From: Coemansia sp. RSA 922
Lineage: Eukaryota; Kickxellomycota; Kickxellomycetes; Kickxellales; Kickxellaceae
Length of the DNA stretch: 46,096 nucleotides
Assembly (NCBI GenBank): GCA_027577415.1
Contig: JANBQS010000047.1
Coordinates: 1-46,096 of the forward strand
Direction of reading: 5' to 3'
Both the position numbers and the translations under genes were made by a program. A model generated the notes under the pieces. That model was not told the DNA's origin, made no database searches, and was given only the letters and a program-made list of their open reading frames with translations. The stretch's first letter is position 1. Every line of letters begins with the position of its first letter. Shown here piece by piece: positions 1 through 8,235 of the stretch.

Positions 1-7
1 ATGTACT

Positions 8-15
8 ATATAAAA
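8..15 (+). promoter_or_regulatory. TATA-like box at left edge
   Basis: A TATAAAAG octamer lies just inside the left edge. No convincing gene follows it before the small gene at 695, so it may serve an unrecognised transcript or be chance. Apart from this, the direct repeat at 460-507 and the TATA box at 578, I see nothing in positions 1-694. Confidence 0.25.
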
Positions 16-459
16 GTGTTGGCATCTAATACAAACCAGCTGGAATTCTTCTAGAGCTGTGCTAGAAATTTCGCACCCCATGTCCAAAAGCCTTTTTCTC
101 AAACTTGGGCGAGAACAGGCATTTGCCTCAATGCAAGAGAAGCAGGAAGCAGCAAAGGGCTCTTGGCTTGCCAACCAACAGTTGTTCTTAAAGTCTTTGT
201 CGAGCAGGTATTTGTCTTGGTGTAAGGCAACATGAACAGCTAAGAACGCTTTGTTTGTCAATCAGCAATCTATCGTAAAGTCTCCCACTTTGCCCTGCTT
301 TGTACAGCTTACAGCGCACTTGTTTTGTTGGGGTGCTTCCACACCATCGATGCACTTCCTCCAGTCAATGTCTTTGTGGCCAATGCTTGAAAGAGCCTTC
401 AAAAGAGCTTTCAGGGAGCTGCTGTGTTGGCCAAAAAAAGAGCCCAAGGCATTGTCAAG

Positions 460-507
460 CCTCGAGGCAAAGAAAAATTGCAGACTTTACCACCTCGAGG
501 CGAAGAA
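460..507 (+). repeat. Pair of CCTCGAGGCRAAGAA direct repeats
   Basis: The 15-mer CCTCGAGGCRAAGAA occurs at 460-474 and 493-507, 33 nt apart. The first copy sits in a perfect 10-bp palindrome (GCCTCGAGGC) and the second in an 8-bp one. They lie roughly 70-120 bp upstream of the TATA box of the small gene at 695, so a factor-binding role is a reasonable inference. Confidence 0.35.
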
Positions 508-577
508 GGGAAAAACAGCGACTTTATGCTTATGCCTTCCTGCAGAAGAGCAATAGGGGATAGAGGGCGCGGAGGCA

Positions 578-585
578 TATAAAAG
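578..585 (+). promoter_or_regulatory. TATA box of the 92-residue gene
   Basis: TATAAAAG lies 110 bp upstream of the ATG at 695. It is followed by a CA-rich leader typical of fungal 5' UTRs (about 620-694). The spacing supports real transcription of the small ORF that follows. Confidence 0.5.
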
Positions 586-694
586 GCGTTCCGCCGTCTG
601 TACTTTCCCCAACAATTTTGTTCTCCATCATCCATCTCAACAACTATCAAACGCAGCAATCTCAACCAAACAGTATTATTCTTCGCACTCAGCA

Positions 695-973
695 ATGTCA
701 GCCTCAACTCGTTCTCTAAAGGTTTTTAACACACAAACTAAACAGACTTACGTTGTGAGTAAGGAACATTTTTCGAGCTACGATGCCCTTCGTGAGTATC
801 TGGCCGGTCTGAAAGAATATCCCATTGCTAAGACTGTAACAATGTCATTAAGCATGGGGGATATAAATAAAGAGGGTATGGTTATCGATGTTGGTTCTTT
901 TTCGACGACACTTAGTGTTATGTTTACTTTAGGTGTCACTGATGACGACGTTCTTTTCCTCACTCCTTTGTAA
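695..973 (+). CDS. Small 92-residue protein, possible ubiquitin-like fold
   Basis: A short ORF with a TATA box 110 bp upstream, a CA-rich leader and an ATG start. I recognise no family with certainty. The pattern is LKVFNTQTKQTYVV, then a segment around F26 to L37 (SYDALREYL), then a glycine-containing turn and a C-terminal DDDVLFLTPL. This resembles the beta-grasp N-terminal domain of Atg11/FIP200-type autophagy scaffolds, where an I-x-N-x-T strand, an FxSxxxLxxxIA helix and a final D-D-hydrophobic strand occur. No scaffold or coiled coil follows here, so it would be a stand-alone domain. There is no signal peptide or membrane segment. The fold is inferred from pattern only. It could equally be a lineage-specific orphan protein. 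Confidence 0.5.
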   Translation: MSASTRSLKVFNTQTKQTYVVSKEHFSSYDALREYLAGLKEYPIAKTVTMSLSMGDINKEGMVIDVGSFSTTLSVMFTLGVTDDDVLFLTPL

Positions 974-1415
974 AGATGACTATAAATAATCTTTGTAGTT
1001 TTCGAAGGGGCTTGGACCTAGGTTTTCTTCTTTAAGGTTTACAATACATTTATAAACACACTAGAGCACCAGGACCAGTAATTAGCACTGCTATTTACAC
1101 AACTTTAAGTGAACCATTACAATAAACAATAGTTTATTTGTTTTGAACTGGCAGATGTGCTACAATGAAGACACTACTGCTCCCTTTTGAATAGAAGAGA
1201 ATAAATGTTGTACAGTGTTAGATTATGAGGCTTTCATTTGAAAGCTATTGTTTGGGCTGAACGTGCACTACTGCTCTCTCACGCCACCCCAATCCTCGCC
1301 TTTAGAAATATGTTTATATACGACATTTCTCGACAAGCAAAAACTAAGCTCTTCTCCTTTATCTGCAACAGCAAAAAATCGCACACTAATATCTTTTATT
1401 CAATAGTTCCTTACT
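974..1415. other. Intergenic region before the SDR gene
   Basis: A 442-bp stretch without a supported gene. A TATATA element at 1315-1320 lies about 95 bp before the ATG at 1416 and may be the promoter of the dehydrogenase. I see nothing else. Confidence 0.5.
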
Positions 1416-2222
1416 ATGACTATACCATTTGATTATACCGGCAAGGTCGCTGTTGTTACTGGCGGCGCCCAATCTATTGGCCTGTTGATTGCGCAGAATC
1501 TAGTCAAGCGAGGTGCCCAAGTAGTCATAGGCGATATTCAGTTGTCCGGTGCAGCCGAAGTTGATCGTATGAACAAGGAATCCAACAGCCGTGTAGCCAT
1601 ATTCCAGCACTGCGACGTATCCGACACCAACGCACTAGTGTCGCTGATAGACCTGGCGGTTAATGAATTCGGTAAACTCGATATCCTAGTCAACAACGCT
1701 GGTATCCTGGACAAACCATGGCAACTCGACCTAACCGGTTCCGCTGCTTACCGCTGTATTACGACCAACATATGTGGTACCATTGGGGCTACAAACTATG
1801 CCTTGCACTACTGGAACCAACAAAAGGACTTTAGTGGCGTGGTCGTTAATTTGGCATCAATGGCTGCCTATGTGCCATTGAATTTTATGGCGACGTATGC
1901 GGCTACCAAGGCGGCTATCGTCATGTACACAAAGTGTATGGCTAGCGTGGCACCCAAAGTGCGTGTCAACGCTATAGCTCCTGGCGGTGTGGATACCAAG
2001 TTTATTGACGCAGAGCATTTGGGTAGAGACCATTGGACAGTGAAAGCTAGTGGCCTGATTCAGCCGCAGAGAGTCGTCGATCAAGTTATGCGCGCTATAG
2101 AGGACGAGAATTTGGCTGGCGATATTATTATCGTCAAGAATAACGAGGACCCAGAGTTGTGCAAACTGCCAAAGTCTACGGATATGGAGGCATTATTCCA
2201 GGCATCAGCAGCAAGTGTCTAA
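1416..2222 (+). CDS. Short-chain dehydrogenase/reductase
   Basis: A 268-residue classical SDR, the usual length for the family, which oxidises or reduces alcohol and ketone groups with NAD(P). The Rossmann glycine motif TGGAQSIG is at 15-22. An acidic residue ends beta-2 (D40), which favours NAD over NADP. The NNAG motif is at 93-96, the catalytic Ser at 148, and the YxxxK pair is Y161/K165. The closest general type is the 15-hydroxyprostaglandin dehydrogenase-like group, but the substrate cannot be read from sequence. There is no targeting signal, so it is probably cytosolic. It converges on the INTS8 gene, with only 30 bp between the stop codons, so the two share a very short terminator region. 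Confidence 0.9.
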   Translation: MTIPFDYTGKVAVVTGGAQSIGLLIAQNLVKRGAQVVIGDIQLSGAAEVDRMNKESNSRVAIFQHCDVSDTNALVSLIDLAVNEFGKLDILVNNAGILDKPWQLDLTGSAAYRCITTNICGTIGATNYALHYWNQQKDFSGVVVNLASMAAYVPLNFMATYAATKAAIVMYTKCMASVAPKVRVNAIAPGGVDTKFIDAEHLGRDHWTVKASGLIQPQRVVDQVMRAIEDENLAGDIIIVKNNEDPELCKLPKSTDMEALFQASAASV

Positions 2223-2252
2223 AACGCCATTTTGGATTCATTCAAATAAATA

Positions 2253-5252
2253 TTACTTGGCGCTAAATATGCTCGATAACCATAAAAAGTAACTTGACAG
2301 GGTCAGGCTCTTTGAGTCAATGAGTTCGGCACTAGGTACGGGAAATTCTATACGCAAGGTATTCAATGACTGACGACCCAAGTATTGGCCATATTCGATG
2401 ATATTGGGATCCCAGAAAAACTCTGCGACACGTTGGCTAATCTCACCCCTATCAAACGCTTGCACCAGCAATGAGATAGCAGCCTCGTAGCTAATATCCG
2501 TAGTACACTGGTGCAAAACAGCAGCAGCAGCGCTCATACGAAGGTCAGTCAGCGAGCGGATCAACTCAGGTAACCAGGATTGGAGCCACATAGTACCCAT
2601 ACAAGTATCGAGGAGCTTGGGAGCAAATGAATCGGTCTGCAAGCCAAGGTACTCTATAAACAGGGCCAGAAACTGAGCAGACATTTTTCCGCCCGAAGCA
2701 ACCGCCGAAAAGTACAGCCACAGGCACGCGCTGCTAGGAGAATCGCGTGCAGCAACGGTAAACATGATAAACGCAATGTCTCGCATATGCGCAATGTTCT
2801 TTCGGCCTTGATCAGAACCGCCATTTAGAACGTCTTGTACAATTGAGGGTGCGGGCTCCGTCCCACTGTCTATTTCGCCATCCACGGCAATGTCCTCGAC
2901 ACCGTCGCGCCTGTCGACTATATGCGCAACTAGCTCGCACACGGCAAGCGGTCCGCCGACGGTCCTGCCACTGCTCCGTTGCAGCATCTCCGACAACAGC
3001 GATCCCAGTAGTAAAAGGTAGGTTGGGTCGCCCCACATGCGGCAAAATCGCTCGATCTCGTTCTCTACTCGCGAACCCACTTGCGGCACACACCCAACCG
3101 TGACCCGTATATTGACTGCCGCGGTGGATTTAGCATCAATCGGGATCTTTAACAGCAAAGTAGCGATTTCCGCCACAGGTTTCTGCAACCTTGCCAGGGC
3201 CTCGCCAGATAACTGCTTGCAGATCGATGACAAATCACTTCGCTCGTCCTTACGGCTCTCGCTAAGCTCGCGACTAATATCGATACCAGAGTCATAAAGC
3301 GCATCGCGAAGCACAACGAGCAACGAGGCGATTTGAAGTAACGTAATGTGGATCTCGGGCAACTGCTGGTATAGCTTTTGGTTAGTGGCGATAGTGGTAA
3401 CCAGCCTAGTAAATACGGACTTGTTGTCCTGTCGCAAGCAAATCAAGACGAGGTGTTCGAGAAATTCGAAGCGAATCGGGACCTGAGTTTCGAGTATACC
3501 ATCAATGTCGTCGGACAAATCGTTGACCTCGGTGCCTTGCTCAATTTGGTATAGCAAGCTGGCGAGCTTTTCGTGGACGTCGACCTGCGCTGCCAATGCC
3601 GATCTCAGGGCCTTGTCCTTTTCGATCTGTTGCGTCATGACCAGCTGGCCTCCGGGTTGTTGTGAGGGTTCGGGCGATAGCTCGAGAGTCTTTAGTCCGT
3701 GCGCAAACCACACCTGCGCCTCCTTGTATAGCTCTTGCTCTAGTAGTCGCAGTCCCGACAAGTAGCAATAAGAGAGCTGAGCTATGGCCAGCGGCGCCTT
3801 TGTCAAGTCCAGGTCTAGCGTCTGCATCGTCTTCAATTGGTCCTCGGCAATAGTCGCCCGCTTAAACCCATTGCCGCCGTTCTGAGCTTCCTCGGTCGCT
3901 GAGTCGGCCGCCAAGCCCCTCGGCGAAGGCAGTACTAGCCAACTGTTGGTGATAAAGTCGATAATCGTATCAGACCGTCGTTTGAGCTCATCGATCCAAA
4001 GCGAATCAACTTTGCCAACGGCAGTAGAAGCCGCAATCCACCTGTCGCCCACATCTCGTAGCCGCGTTCTAACAGTATTAGCGTCGTCGGCCGATAGTTT
4101 GGCGCAGTACTGAAGCAAGGGTGGGTGTACGCAGGCCAGCCAAGACATGCTCATAAAGGCAAGCTCAGAGTCCGTGCTCCTTGTCACATCATCAAGAGCG
4201 GTAGTAAGACAATGCTCCATTGCGCGCAAGTAATCAGTCGCACTGACGAGCACCAACGGGGCACTCTGTGGACCTGATATATACATATTCCTAAGCTGAT
4301 CTGTAGGAGTACTAGTAGCAATCCTCGGACCCACTTCAGCGGGCTGAACAATAGTAGCACACGCCTCGGCATACTCATCAACGCTAGGCTTGGGCCTCCC
4401 AACGGCGAGTCCAAACTTGTTGCGCGTGCACCGTGAAGGATCAATACGCTGACACTCTTTGAATCTAGCGAGCGCCAGTGTAAACCGAGACTGGGCCAAA
4501 TACAATCTTGCCAGATCGTAAGTGACTCTGAACTTTAGGTTACCCGACGGCTGGTCAGATTCGGTTAGCGCTGCGGCGTAGGCGGATAGCTCTCGGCAAC
4601 TAATGTCCATCGCCTTGCTGCGCTCCACTTCCATCGATAGCCCTATATCTTCTTCGCGGTATGCCGACCGCACAATCCACCTATGTATTTGGAACCGCGT
4701 ATCGTCAAGAATATGGCCGCCCTCATCGCCCACGTTATCGGGCAATAAATTCAGGTAGTACATGAATCTGATAGTCGCATGTACCGCACTCTCCACCTCC
4801 TCCACGTCGAACTTCAGCAAAGAGCCCAGCTGCTTGGCGACCATCAGCAATCGCTCTTGTCGGGTGCTCAGCTCTGGCAGTTCGTTGAGTTTTAGCACTG
4901 CCGCTAAACTGTCGCTCGGCAATCCAGTACCAGGCGATACGCTGAACCGAGAGCACTGACCCATGCGACTAATGTGGCTGATATCCCCAGAGCTCGCTAC
5001 TCCGCTGCTGGGCGATTTGGGCGTCGAGGGCGGCGTAGGCCCTGAATACTTTTGCGACGACGGCTGGCCATGGGCATCGCGGAGTGTTGGGTAGGCGCTT
5101 ATCACGTACTCGCGAAAGTTGGAAGTACTCAAGAGCCCGCGTAACACTTGCACGCCAGCCTCACGCTTCACTGTATTATCGCTCTGCTGCCCAAAGTCTG
5201 AGTCTAACCGCTCAGGGTGCAAGAAATAAGTAAACCAATCCACGTCGCTCAT
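2253..5252 (-). CDS. INTS8: Integrator complex subunit 8 homologue
   Basis: A 999-residue helical protein. I place the start at MSDVDWFTYF (5252), because residues upstream of it in the same frame are low-complexity leader. Two regions match human INTS8 from memory: a TPR-like segment with YDLARLYLAQSRFTLALARF (human YDLGAAYF..), and the C-terminus, where YEAAISLL followed by FFWDPNIIEYGQYL parallels YKTAFKSL and YIWDVTILEYLTYL. The length is close to the animal protein (about 995). INTS8 is part of the Integrator complex on RNA polymerase II and contributes to phosphatase (PP2A) recruitment. The residues around 70-100 are Ser/Pro-rich and probably disordered. Integrator is generally missing from Dikarya, so this supports an early-diverging fungal host. 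The name rests on motif alignment from memory. Confidence 0.75.
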   Translation of the reverse strand: MSDVDWFTYFLHPERLDSDFGQQSDNTVKREAGVQVLRGLLSTSNFREYVISAYPTLRDAHGQPSSQKYSGPTPPSTPKSPSSGVASSGDISHISRMGQCSRFSVSPGTGLPSDSLAAVLKLNELPELSTRQERLLMVAKQLGSLLKFDVEEVESAVHATIRFMYYLNLLPDNVGDEGGHILDDTRFQIHRWIVRSAYREEDIGLSMEVERSKAMDISCRELSAYAAALTESDQPSGNLKFRVTYDLARLYLAQSRFTLALARFKECQRIDPSRCTRNKFGLAVGRPKPSVDEYAEACATIVQPAEVGPRIATSTPTDQLRNMYISGPQSAPLVLVSATDYLRAMEHCLTTALDDVTRSTDSELAFMSMSWLACVHPPLLQYCAKLSADDANTVRTRLRDVGDRWIAASTAVGKVDSLWIDELKRRSDTIIDFITNSWLVLPSPRGLAADSATEEAQNGGNGFKRATIAEDQLKTMQTLDLDLTKAPLAIAQLSYCYLSGLRLLEQELYKEAQVWFAHGLKTLELSPEPSQQPGGQLVMTQQIEKDKALRSALAAQVDVHEKLASLLYQIEQGTEVNDLSDDIDGILETQVPIRFEFLEHLVLICLRQDNKSVFTRLVTTIATNQKLYQQLPEIHITLLQIASLLVVLRDALYDSGIDISRELSESRKDERSDLSSICKQLSGEALARLQKPVAEIATLLLKIPIDAKSTAAVNIRVTVGCVPQVGSRVENEIERFCRMWGDPTYLLLLGSLLSEMLQRSSGRTVGGPLAVCELVAHIVDRRDGVEDIAVDGEIDSGTEPAPSIVQDVLNGGSDQGRKNIAHMRDIAFIMFTVAARDSPSSACLWLYFSAVASGGKMSAQFLALFIEYLGLQTDSFAPKLLDTCMGTMWLQSWLPELIRSLTDLRMSAAAAVLHQCTTDISYEAAISLLVQAFDRGEISQRVAEFFWDPNIIEYGQYLGRQSLNTLRIEFPVPSAELIDSKSLTLSSYFLWLSSIFSAK

Positions 5253-5440
5253 TTGACTTTTAAAAAAATAAACAAATACGAAGAGAAAAGGTAAAGAATC
5301 CGAAAGCAAAAAAAAAAAATTGATGCCATTATGTCGTTGCATTCCGAGTCCTGTATGGGCAGGTCCAGTGGTTAATGACTTTGACACGCAAGAAGAGTAA
5401 ATATTACAGTTATAGTGGGAGAGAAGAGGGGGAAAAAGAA

Positions 5441-6835
5441 CTACTCGTCGTCGTCGTCGTCGTTGTCGCTGGTGACATTGACGTGGGTGCCGCCGATCGC
5501 AGCCGCCGTCGACGTGCTCAGTCTTCGGTCAGGCGGCGCAGCGGCAAGTGTTGCCTTGATCAGAAACGGCGCCCATCTCAATTTCGACGGATCGATTCGG
5601 CGCGGGTTCTTCTCTCGTGCCTTTCTTACATACTCCTCCGTCTTTTTGGTATCAGCGACAATGGCATAGTTACCCGGAGTGCCCGGCAGCCGGTGCAGCA
5701 TACCGTCGGTCTGCAACGTGCTGATGATGTCATCGACCGTCATACCAGTCTGCCCAGCCAAATCCTCGATAGACACAGTAGCCCCGCCACACGCCAACAA
5801 TATCTCGTAGATAGCGCGGCGCCAATAACTGCGATAACTCAGCAGCCCAAAGTCCGACAGCGGCTTCTCTGGCGACCCCGGCACGCCCTCCTTCTTTGAC
5901 AGCAGATAGCTGAACTCGATCAAGAGCTTACCATATCCCTCGCGCTGCTTCGACGGCAAAATCATAATGCACGAGAGGTTATATCCCTGCGCCGACCGCT
6001 TCTCCTTGGAGTAGTACCCGGCGAAATGGTAGCCCTGCGCATCGTACTCGCACAGTACGTAGAACAAAAACGGCTCCACGTCGTAGAACAGCGTCTTTGT
6101 GTCCAGATACATCTTGCCAATGAGACATAGATTCTGGCAGTAGATCTTGTTTTTGCGTCCATCCACCTCAAATACCGAGATGTTTTCGTCCCGGTAGATT
6201 TCGTCGCCCGGTGGATGCCGTAGCGTGCACTTTTGACAGTGCCGCTTGAACGTATACTCGCTTTTCATGTACTTTAGGCAAAACTCGCATATGTACAATA
6301 GGGCGTGTCGGCTGTACTCGTCCGGGAAGGGAGAGATATACCACGAGTCGATTATATAGTTGCCAAACCGTATCTTCTTCACTTGGTACCCAACCATACC
6401 AGCCACCGCGCTAGGGGTCGATGGTGTAGTTCCACCGCCCTCTGTCGCCGCCACTCCACCCTCGGCGATGCAGGCCGACGCTCGGGCCTCGTCAAACATC
6501 GAGCGATCCTCGCATCCCGGAATGAACTGCGTAGTATCGGCCTCTTGTGCGCTAAGTCGGTTAGAGAAAAACACGCGTTCATCCAGCTCCAACGATGCGC
6601 TGCTTTCCGCCGCTTTGGCCTTTTTCGTGTATGTGCGTCGCCGCTTTGCTGCTGGTTCTAATGTAGTCCCCTCGTCGGCCTCTGTGCCTTCTGCAGCTGC
6701 TGCTTTTGTGGCTGACTTTGGCGGCCGTCCACGTCGGGGCTTGACTGGAGTCGTAACAGCCATATTGAGCTTATCTCCAGGCGCTTTTTCAACAGCGGCT
6801 GTGGCTGTGGCGGTGACACTGGTTGTTTTTGTCAT
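5441..6835 (-). CDS. MYST-family histone acetyltransferase, MOZ/Sas3/Mst2 type
   Basis: A 464-residue nuclear lysine acetyltransferase. An AT-hook-like PRRGRPPK is at 33-40, followed by basic NLS-like stretches (about 64-73). The MYST zinc finger uses C183, C186, H199 and C203. The catalytic domain has the acetyl-CoA loop QREGYG (297-302), the autoacetylated lysine position K247 in LDTKTLFYD, the conserved Cys C289 in SCIMILP, and the general-base Glu E323 in SPEKPLSDFG. ISVFEVDG and CIMILP favour MOZ/Sas3/Mst2 over Esa1 (which has CILTLP). There is no chromodomain, as expected for that group, and no PHD fingers as in animal MOZ. The C-terminus is an Asp run. It likely acetylates histone H3 in a NuA3-like complex. 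The TAG stop lies about 190 bp from the INTS8 start. Confidence 0.9.
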   Translation of the reverse strand: MTKTTSVTATATAAVEKAPGDKLNMAVTTPVKPRRGRPPKSATKAAAAEGTEADEGTTLEPAAKRRRTYTKKAKAAESSASLELDERVFFSNRLSAQEADTTQFIPGCEDRSMFDEARASACIAEGGVAATEGGGTTPSTPSAVAGMVGYQVKKIRFGNYIIDSWYISPFPDEYSRHALLYICEFCLKYMKSEYTFKRHCQKCTLRHPPGDEIYRDENISVFEVDGRKNKIYCQNLCLIGKMYLDTKTLFYDVEPFLFYVLCEYDAQGYHFAGYYSKEKRSAQGYNLSCIMILPSKQREGYGKLLIEFSYLLSKKEGVPGSPEKPLSDFGLLSYRSYWRRAIYEILLACGGATVSIEDLAGQTGMTVDDIISTLQTDGMLHRLPGTPGNYAIVADTKKTEEYVRKAREKNPRRIDPSKLRWAPFLIKATLAAAPPDRRLSTSTAAAIGGTHVNVTSDNDDDDDE

Positions 6836-7178
6836 TTACAAAAGCGCGAACCGTAGTAAACTGATAAAAAAAATGGACCCTCGCTTTTCGTTCCTCCAAA
6901 GGGTGGTTCAGTCGAAATTTCGCCTGTAGTTTACTTGTGGTCCTGCACAAACCACTGTTATTAACAACAAGAGGCAATAGAGTAGATAAAATTGAACAAA
7001 AAAGGACGCGTTAAAAAGTCAGGAATTATTGAAATTAACGCATAAAAGCGCGAGCTTTTACAACTCGCTGACTTATGCCGCAAAAAAAATTGCTGACACT
7101 TCAACTCTTGCTAGACATTGATGATTGGCCAGCCGCATGTCACGTGCCATTTTCATCTCTATCAAGCGATTCATGCCC
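6836..7178. other. Intergenic region between MYST and LSM3 genes
   Basis: 343 bp holding the promoter of the minus-strand MYST gene and the 3' end of LSM3. No other coding or RNA signal is visible. Confidence 0.5.
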
Positions 7179-7596
7179 TTAGGCGCGCGAGGGTGGCGAT
7201 ACCTACACAAGCTCCAAAAACACATTAAAGCGTTAACTATCAGTAACAAGTAGCTTTGACACTTAGTAAACAGCAAAGCACAAGGTCACTTACCAGTATA
7301 ACGCCGTCACCGCGCACAAACAGCATGGGCACCTTGCGGTTGACAGTTCTTACTGACTGAGTGTTAGACTCCTCGTCCACATCGACGATAGTAATGGTCT
7401 CTTCGACCTCGCCTAGAACCATGTTCAAGTGCTGGTCATAGGCATGGAGACGTCCACGCAGCTCGCGGTCTCCGCGCAGCTTGACGTAAATCCGTTCATC
7501 CAGACTCAGTCGGACAAGATCAAGTGGCTCTTCAACCATAGAAGAGCTCGATGCTGGTCCGGTAGCGGTGGTGTTGGTAGAAGCAATGTCAGTCAT
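7179..7596 (-). CDS. LSM3: U6 snRNA-associated Sm-like protein LSm3 (one intron)
   Basis: Two exons, 7294-7596 and 7179-7202, joined across a 91-nt intron (7203-7293) with a GTAAGT donor and an AG acceptor. The product is 108 residues. Residues 21-60 ([18 protein letters not shown], then [17 protein letters not shown]) and the Sm2 motif [11 protein letters not shown] are nearly identical to human LSm3. Exon 2 supplies only VSPPSRA and the stop, matching the VAPP ending of the human protein. Without splicing the frame would run on into an unrelated tail, so the intron call is firm. LSm3 is a subunit of the LSm1-7 ring (mRNA decapping and decay) and the LSm2-8 ring (U6 snRNA in the spliceosome). 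Confidence 0.93.
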
Positions 7597-7689
7597 TGTT
7601 GGGAAGTTAAAATAGAAATAAAAAATAAAAAGAGTGAAAAGAGTATTGACTAAATAGTAAACGAAACTAAAAAAAAATAAGTGCAAAAA

Positions 7690-8005
7690 CACTAGTGACT
7701 CTGGTGTACCGACTGCCAAGCGAGTACTATGGGCAATTATTTCGAGTAAACACTTGCGACGGTCATTTGTGTCTAATCGGATTGTAGCACGAGATAGCTG
7801 GTGCACAGGCATGCATGCGAGCATGGCCAGGTGGTAAACGAATAGTGGTTCAGGAATTGGAGGTTCATATTTCCTTGGCTGGCGAAGACGGGTTTTCGCC
7901 TGCTGGTACATGTTTGCCGACTTGGGGCCAACACGCTGTAAAAAGCCCAAGTGTACCACCTCGCCTGAATCAGTAGTTCCGACTTGTATTTTTAAGTGTA
8001 GCAAC
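7690..8005 (-). pseudogene. Relic A of the unrecognised repeat-associated protein family
   Basis: On the minus strand about 75 codons (from [20 protein letters not shown] to [16 protein letters not shown]) align with the gene at 24568-26386 (TTGELVRWDFLQRDG to LLSYCLVLLARIPICQL) and the broken copy near 30.2 kb (LLLYYLAMLGYMPIIEL). There is no in-frame ATG at its start. After the shared HQL/CQL/IEL segment the similarity seems to shift frame, so it is a decayed fragment. It lies between LSM3 and the first F-box gene. Boundaries are approximate. Confidence 0.5.
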
Positions 8006-8235
8006 AAAGTACCTACTCCTTACTCTGCACGGATGTTAGATTATTTTTTACAATTAACGATTATTAGTAAGTTCTGACGAGCGTTTGACATGAGAAATCT
8101 CACAAAGCGTTGTCAAGGGCGATATCAATGACCTTTCCTTAAAATAATACCAACAGGCTACAATTGTCGGCTACTGGAAATGACCATAGAAATAAGCACA
8201 TATACATTGTGCAAAAAGATTTGAACTTGAATTAG

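Noticed and set aside
5375..5899. Plus-strand frame antisense to the end of the MYST gene
   Set aside because: Shadow of the Asp-rich C-terminal coding region; no conserved features.
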